This document shows, one piece after another, positions 60,101 to 64,000 of a DNA stretch of 64,000 nucleotides; position 1 is the stretch's first letter, and the number at the start of each line of letters is the position of its first letter. Below the pieces are notes generated by a model, which was given only the letters and a program-made list of their open reading frames with translations, ran no database searches and was not told the DNA's origin. Source of the DNA: Sphaerotilus montanus. GTDB taxonomy: Bacteria > Pseudomonadota > Gammaproteobacteria > Burkholderiales > Burkholderiaceae_C. The DNA lies in assembly GCF_013410775.1 (NCBI RefSeq), contig NZ_JACCFH010000001.1, positions 2,976,001 through 3,040,000 of the forward strand. The letters run 5' to 3'. The translations under genes were made by a program, and so were the position numbers.

Positions 60101-60733
60101 ATGACCGTGGCCATGAACGTGCGCAGCGCGATCGATCCGCAGGAGATCACCGGCCTGGTCCTGGCCGGTGGCCGCGGCAGCCGCATGGGCGGGGTGGACA
60201 AGGGCCTGCAGAACTTCCAGGGCATGCCACTGGCGCTGCACGCCGTGCTGCGCCTCGGGCCGCAGGTCGGCAGCCTGATGGTCAATGCCAACCGGAACCT
60301 GGCCGCCTACGAGTCGATGGGCGTGCCGGTCTGGCCGGACGCGACGACCGATTTTCCGGGGCCGCTGGCGGGGTTCCTCGCCGGGCTGGAGCGCTGCGAG
60401 ACGGCCTACCTCGTCACCGTGCCTTGCGACTCGCCGCAGTTTCCGGCCGATCTGGTGGTGCGACTGTCGGCCGCGCTGCAGGCGGAGGACGCCGATCTGG
60501 CGATGGCCGTCACCCGCGAGGCGGACGGCACGCTGCAGACCCACCCGGTCTTCTGCCTGATGAAGACCGGGCTGATGGAGAGCCTGGTGGCCTTCATGGC
60601 GGGCGGCCAGCGCCGCATCGACCGCTGGACCGGCCAGCACCGCTGCGCCCAGGTCCTGTTCGACCGGGAGGGGGACGCGGCCGGGTTTTTCAATGCCAAC
60701 ACCCTGGATGAGTTGCGCAGCCTGTCGCGCTGA
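60101..60733 (+). CDS. mobA: molybdenum cofactor guanylyltransferase MobA
   Basis: The 210-residue enzyme attaches GMP to Mo-molybdopterin, the form used by DMSO-reductase-family enzymes such as FdhA. The nucleotide-binding start is [19 protein letters not shown], and the metal/substrate region includes [15 protein letters not shown]. It begins two bases after the chaperone stop. Being co-transcribed with the other fdh accessory genes fits their shared purpose. Confidence 0.95.
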   Translation: MTVAMNVRSAIDPQEITGLVLAGGRGSRMGGVDKGLQNFQGMPLALHAVLRLGPQVGSLMVNANRNLAAYESMGVPVWPDATTDFPGPLAGFLAGLERCETAYLVTVPCDSPQFPADLVVRLSAALQAEDADLAMAVTREADGTLQTHPVFCLMKTGLMESLVAFMAGGQRRIDRWTGQHRCAQVLFDREGDAAGFFNANTLDELRSLSR

Positions 60734-60788
60734 TCTGAAAAAGGTGCACCCGCGGCACAATCGGGCCATCTGGTACCGGGGGTGAACG

Positions 60789-61661
60789 ATGAGCACATGG
60801 ATTCGACGGATCGCGCCCGTGGCGCGCAGTCTGGGCACGGCACTGCTGCTGACCGGCACCGCGCTGGCGGCACAGGCGCAGTCCGTGCTGCGGGTGGCGA
60901 TGGCGCCCGAGACGACGCCGGCCGAGCAGGCGGTGCGCTTCGAGCCGCTGGGGCAGTTCCTGGAGACGCGTTTCAAGATGCGCGTGAAGTGGGTGCCCGT
61001 GGCCAGCGAGGCCTTTGCGGTGCGGGCGCTGCTCAACCGCGAGGCCGATCTGGTGTGGCTGAACGGGTTGTCCTATGTGCAGGCCGTCGTGCGCGCGGGT
61101 GACCGCGTCGTGCCGCTGGTGCAGCGCGAGGAAGACCAGAAGGCCCGCTCCGTCTTCATCACCAAGGCCAGTTCCAGCATCAAGAAGCTGCCCGACCTCA
61201 AGGGCCGCACGCTCAGCCTCGGCCCCAGCGCCAGCACCGCAGAAAACCTGATGCCCCGCAGCGCCCTGATCGCGGCCAAGCTGCGCCCGGACGCGGACCT
61301 CACCGCCGTGCCTGCCGCGAACGCGGCTGCGGTGGTGGCCGCGGTGGTCGCCGGCCAGGCCGAGGCCGGTGCGCTGGGACTGGCGACCTGGGAGCGGCTG
61401 GTGGCCGACAAGCAGGTCGATCCCGCGGCGCTCAAGGTCTTCTTCACCACGCCGGTCTACACCGACCACACCTGGGCGGTGCTCGCCGACCTGCCCGAAG
61501 GCAGCCGCAAGGCGATCACCGGCGGGATGCTGGTGCTGGAGGCGGTCAAGGGCGGGCGCGAGATCCTGAAAGCCCAGCGCGCCCACCGCTACACCGAAAC
61601 CAAGGATGCGGGCTACGCCGCCGTGCGCGCCGCTGCCGAGCAGACCGGCCAGCTGCAATGA
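60789..61661 (+). CDS. PhnD-like ABC substrate-binding protein, diverged copy
   Basis: The 290-residue periplasmic protein has a signal peptide (LGTALLLTGTALAAQAQS) and the PhnD-like fold (VLRVAMAPETTPAEQAVRF, then LVWLNGLSYVQAVVRAGD). It is a tandem paralogue of the next gene, sharing the order of all blocks, but key pocket loops differ: WLNGLSY instead of WFGGFTF, and SASTAENLMPRS instead of SSTSGHLMPRS. It may bind a different ligand. Phosphite, phosphonate and selenate are family possibilities. Confidence 0.8.
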   Translation: MSTWIRRIAPVARSLGTALLLTGTALAAQAQSVLRVAMAPETTPAEQAVRFEPLGQFLETRFKMRVKWVPVASEAFAVRALLNREADLVWLNGLSYVQAVVRAGDRVVPLVQREEDQKARSVFITKASSSIKKLPDLKGRTLSLGPSASTAENLMPRSALIAAKLRPDADLTAVPAANAAAVVAAVVAGQAEAGALGLATWERLVADKQVDPAALKVFFTTPVYTDHTWAVLADLPEGSRKAITGGMLVLEAVKGGREILKAQRAHRYTETKDAGYAAVRAAAEQTGQLQ

Positions 61662-61754
61662 GGCCCTGAGCGGCCGCCTCTGGCGGGCACGGCACAATTC
61701 ACGCCTTTCGGCGCCCTGCAGAGCGGGGCGCTGTCGACTGACCGAGGCGTGAAC

Positions 61755-62630
61755 ATGACCAGAATCCCGATGACCGCTGCCCGCAGCGTCCGACTGCTCG
61801 CACTGGGGGCCGCGCTGGCGGGTGCCGCACTGACCGCGCAGGCCCAGGCCGTGCTGCGCGTGACCGCGATCCCCGACGAATCCCCGACCGAACTGGCGCG
61901 CAAGTTCGAGCCGCTGGGCAAGTACCTGGAAGCGAAGCTCGGCATGAAGGTCGAGTGGACGCCGGTGACCGACTACGCCGCGGCGGTCGAGACGCTGGTG
62001 AACAAGAAGGTGGACCTCGCCTGGTTCGGCGGCTTCACCTTCGTGCAGGCGAATGTGCGCTCGGGCGGCAAGGTGATCCCGCTGGTGCAGCGGGCCGAGG
62101 ACGAGAAGTTCCGCTCGGTCTTCATCACCGACGCGGCCTCGGGCATCACCAAGCTCGACGACCTCAAGGGCAAGACGCTGAGCTTCGGCTCGGCCTCCAG
62201 TACCTCGGGCCACCTGATGCCGCGCAGCTACCTGCTGGCCGCGAAGATCAACCCGGATGCGGACCTGAAGCGCGTGAGCTTCTCCGGCGCACACGACGCG
62301 ACCATCGCGGCCGTCGCCAGCGGCAAGGTCGATGCCGGCGCGCTGAACATCTCCGTCTGGGAGAAGTTCGTCGCCGACAAGAAGGTCGATCCGGCCGTGG
62401 TCAAGGTGTTCTACACGACCCCCGGCTACTACGACTACAACTGGAGCGTGCACGCCGACATGCCCGCTGCGCTGCGCGAGAAGATCGCTGCGGCCTTCCT
62501 GGCGCTGGAGTCGGCGCCTGGTGGCAAGGAGATCCTGGCATTGCAGCGCGCCAGCCGCTTCATCCCGACCAAGGCCGACAACTACAACGGCATCAAGGGC
62601 GCTGCCGAGCAGGCCGGACTGCTGAAGTGA
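61755..62630 (+). CDS. PhnD-like ABC substrate-binding protein (putative selenate/phosphonate type)
   Basis: The 291-residue protein has a signal peptide (LLALGAALAGAALTAQAQA) and the blocks VLRVTAIPDESPTELARKFE, LAWFGGFTFVQANVRSGGK and SFGSASSTSGHLMPRSYLL. This sequence type is commonly annotated as a putative selenate ABC transporter binding protein; the substrate is not experimentally certain as far as I know. The ATG at 61755 is used; a GTG is two codons upstream. It precedes the ATPase and permease genes, so it is the more likely functional partner. Confidence 0.85.
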   Translation: MTRIPMTAARSVRLLALGAALAGAALTAQAQAVLRVTAIPDESPTELARKFEPLGKYLEAKLGMKVEWTPVTDYAAAVETLVNKKVDLAWFGGFTFVQANVRSGGKVIPLVQRAEDEKFRSVFITDAASGITKLDDLKGKTLSFGSASSTSGHLMPRSYLLAAKINPDADLKRVSFSGAHDATIAAVASGKVDAGALNISVWEKFVADKKVDPAVVKVFYTTPGYYDYNWSVHADMPAALREKIAAAFLALESAPGGKEILALQRASRFIPTKADNYNGIKGAAEQAGLLK

Positions 62631-62637
62631 GCCGGGC

Positions 62638-63480
62638 GTGAGTCGGTTGGGGCCAGCGGTGGTCGATCTGGGCGGACTGCAGGTCGCGCCGATGCCGGGG
62701 GCTGCGCCGGTGCTGAAAGGCATCGATCTGCAGCTGGCGGCGGGCGAGCAGGTCGCGGTGATCGGTGCGTCAGGTGCCGGCAAGACGACACTGCTGCTGG
62801 CGCTGGCCGGGATGCTGCGTCCTTCGGCGGGGCGGCTGGCGCTGTTCGGCCAGGAGCCGTGGACGCTGGGCACGGCTGCCCGGCAGCGGCAGCGGGCGCG
62901 GGCGCTGCTCGCGCCGCAGGTGCCGCCGCTGCCGCCGCGTCAGCGGGTGGTGACGGCGGTGCTGGCGGCGCGGCTGCCGCAGATGTCGCTGTGGGCCAGC
63001 CTGCGCACGCTGTGGACGCCGCGGCTGGCGGACGCCGAGCGCGTGCAACGGGCGCTGGTGGCGCTCGACCTGCCGGACAAGCTCTGGCTGCGTGTCGACC
63101 GGCTCTCCGGCGGCGAGCGGCAGCGGGTCGGGCTGGCGCGGCTGCTGGTGGCGGATGCGAACCTGTGGCTGGTCGACGAGCCGCTGTCGGCGCTCGACCC
63201 GGCCCGGGCCGAGCTGGTGATGCGCCGGCTGACCGAGACGGCGCGCGCCGAGGGCCGCACGCTGGTGTGCTCGCTGCACCAGGTGGAGGTGGCGCGGCGC
63301 TGTTTTCCGCGCACGGTGGCGCTGCGCGAGGGGCGGGTGGTCTACGACGGACCGTCCGACGGGCTGGACGACGCGCGGCTGCAGGCGCTGTACGGCGGGG
63401 CGGTGTTCGCGCCGCAGGCCCCGCCGCTGGTCGAGCTGGCTCCGCTCACTGCGCTGCTGCCGCAGGCGATGTGCCGATGA
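62638..63480 (+). CDS. ABC transporter ATP-binding protein, PhnC-like
   Basis: The 280-residue ATPase has Walker A (GASGAGKTT), signature (LSGGERQRVG), Walker B (LWLVDEPLSAL) and the switch histidine (CSLHQVEVARR). It is a PhnC-type importer ATPase. It starts with GTG at 62638, seven bases after the binding-protein stop. Its end overlaps the permease start by ATGA. Confidence 0.9.
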   Translation: MSRLGPAVVDLGGLQVAPMPGAAPVLKGIDLQLAAGEQVAVIGASGAGKTTLLLALAGMLRPSAGRLALFGQEPWTLGTAARQRQRARALLAPQVPPLPPRQRVVTAVLAARLPQMSLWASLRTLWTPRLADAERVQRALVALDLPDKLWLRVDRLSGGERQRVGLARLLVADANLWLVDEPLSALDPARAELVMRRLTETARAEGRTLVCSLHQVEVARRCFPRTVALREGRVVYDGPSDGLDDARLQALYGGAVFAPQAPPLVELAPLTALLPQAMCR

Positions 63481-64000
63481 ACGCTGCCGCGGTGGCGAGT
63501 GCGGTGGCCGCGCGCGATCCGGCGCTGCAGCGGCGCTGGCTGGGGCTGCTGGCGGCGGCGGTGGTGCTGTGGCCGCTGCTGGTGCTGGCCGAGTTCCAGC
63601 CGTGGACGCTGTTCGACGCCCGCAGCCTGCGCGTGACCGGGCGCTTTCTGGCCGAGTTCGTGCCGCCGCGCCACGACGCGGAGTTCCTCGCGCTGCTGGC
63701 CCGCGAGACCTGGCGCACGGTGGCGATCGCGACGGCGGGCATGGCGCTGGCCGGCCTGATCGCGCTGCCGCTGGCGCTGGCGATGACCGAGCGGCTGTCC
63801 GTCAGCGCCGTCGGCGGGCGCATGGCGCGCGGGCCGGCGTGGCTGCGGCAGGGCGTGCGCGCGTTCACCGTGGTGCTGCGCTCGGTGCCGGAGCTGGTCT
63901 GGGCGCTGGTGTTCGTGCGGGTCGTGGGCTTGGGGCCGACGGCGGGCGTGCTGGCCATCGCCATCGCCTACGGGGGGATGCTGGCCAAGGTCTGGGCCGA
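63477..64000 (+). CDS. ABC transporter permease, PhnE-like (3' truncated)
   Basis: The frame starts with ATG overlapping the ATPase stop (ATGA) and runs off the window. The visible 174 residues have a first helix (WLGLLAAAVVLWPLLVLAEF), a periplasmic loop, then the start of the permease domain (TWRTVAIATAGMALAGLIAL, then RSVPELVWALVFVRVVGLGP), which is the PhnE-type coupling region. It completes the importer with the preceding genes. Confidence 0.88.
   Translation, partial: MNAAAVASAVAARDPALQRRWLGLLAAAVVLWPLLVLAEFQPWTLFDARSLRVTGRFLAEFVPPRHDAEFLALLARETWRTVAIATAGMALAGLIALPLALAMTERLSVSAVGGRMARGPAWLRQGVRAFTVVLRSVPELVWALVFVRVVGLGPTAGVLAIAIAYGGMLAKVWA

Overview
The window is a high-GC chromosomal segment of a betaproteobacterium. 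Gene content and codon style point to Burkholderiales, probably the Leptothrix/Sphaerotilus/Rubrivivax side; the genus is a guess. I see no insertion sequence, prophage, CRISPR array or rRNA. There is one tRNA, tRNA-Arg(CCG).

Layout. 1-3.9 kb: two Gfo/Idh/MocA dehydrogenase genes (the first cut by the window edge) flank an inverted, translationally coupled pair, a RecF/AAA_21-type ATPase and a PIN nuclease, which looks like a toxin or defence module. 3.9-15 kb: a minus-strand cellulose operon, bcsD - bcsP-like - bcsA - bcsB - bcsZ - bcsC, divergent from a NarL-type response regulator and a hybrid histidine kinase with a degenerate receiver. 17.8-26.6 kb: housekeeping genes (ilvE, zinc-finger protein, heptosyltransferase, ECF sigma/anti-sigma pair, purU, NTF2-like protein, YheT-type hydrolase, cytochrome c, tRNA-Arg, exported phosphoesterase). 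26.7-34.3 kb: kbp (BON-LysM), a stand-alone OLD-like ATPase/TOPRIM gene, an AbrB-type membrane protein, a PhoX-like Tat protein, a pirin and an exported histidine phosphatase.

34.3-48.7 kb is an iron and peroxide-stress region: Fe(3+) binding protein, bfd, bfr, ahpF, ahpC, hemP, a DUF2325 protein, an AhpD-like protein, a TonB-dependent siderophore receptor, piuC, tonB-exbB-exbD and an FMN 2-hydroxy-acid oxidase. Four Fur-like boxes and one OxyR-like site lie in its promoters. Together these genes import ferric iron or siderophores, store and release iron, and remove peroxide.

48.8-60.7 kb encodes a respiratory, membrane-bound, cysteine-type formate dehydrogenase. A minus-strand operon (Tat leader protein, fdhA, fdhB, lipoprotein, cytochrome b, small exported protein, fdhD) diverges from a plus-strand accessory set (DUF3305, DUF3306, a large polyferredoxin, TorD-like chaperone, mobA). 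Between them lie three near-identical sites spaced 22 and 44 bp apart, the most striking unexplained regulatory signal here. 60.8-64 kb: an ABC importer of the phosphonate/putative selenate type with two tandem, diverged binding proteins, an ATPase and a permease that runs off the window.
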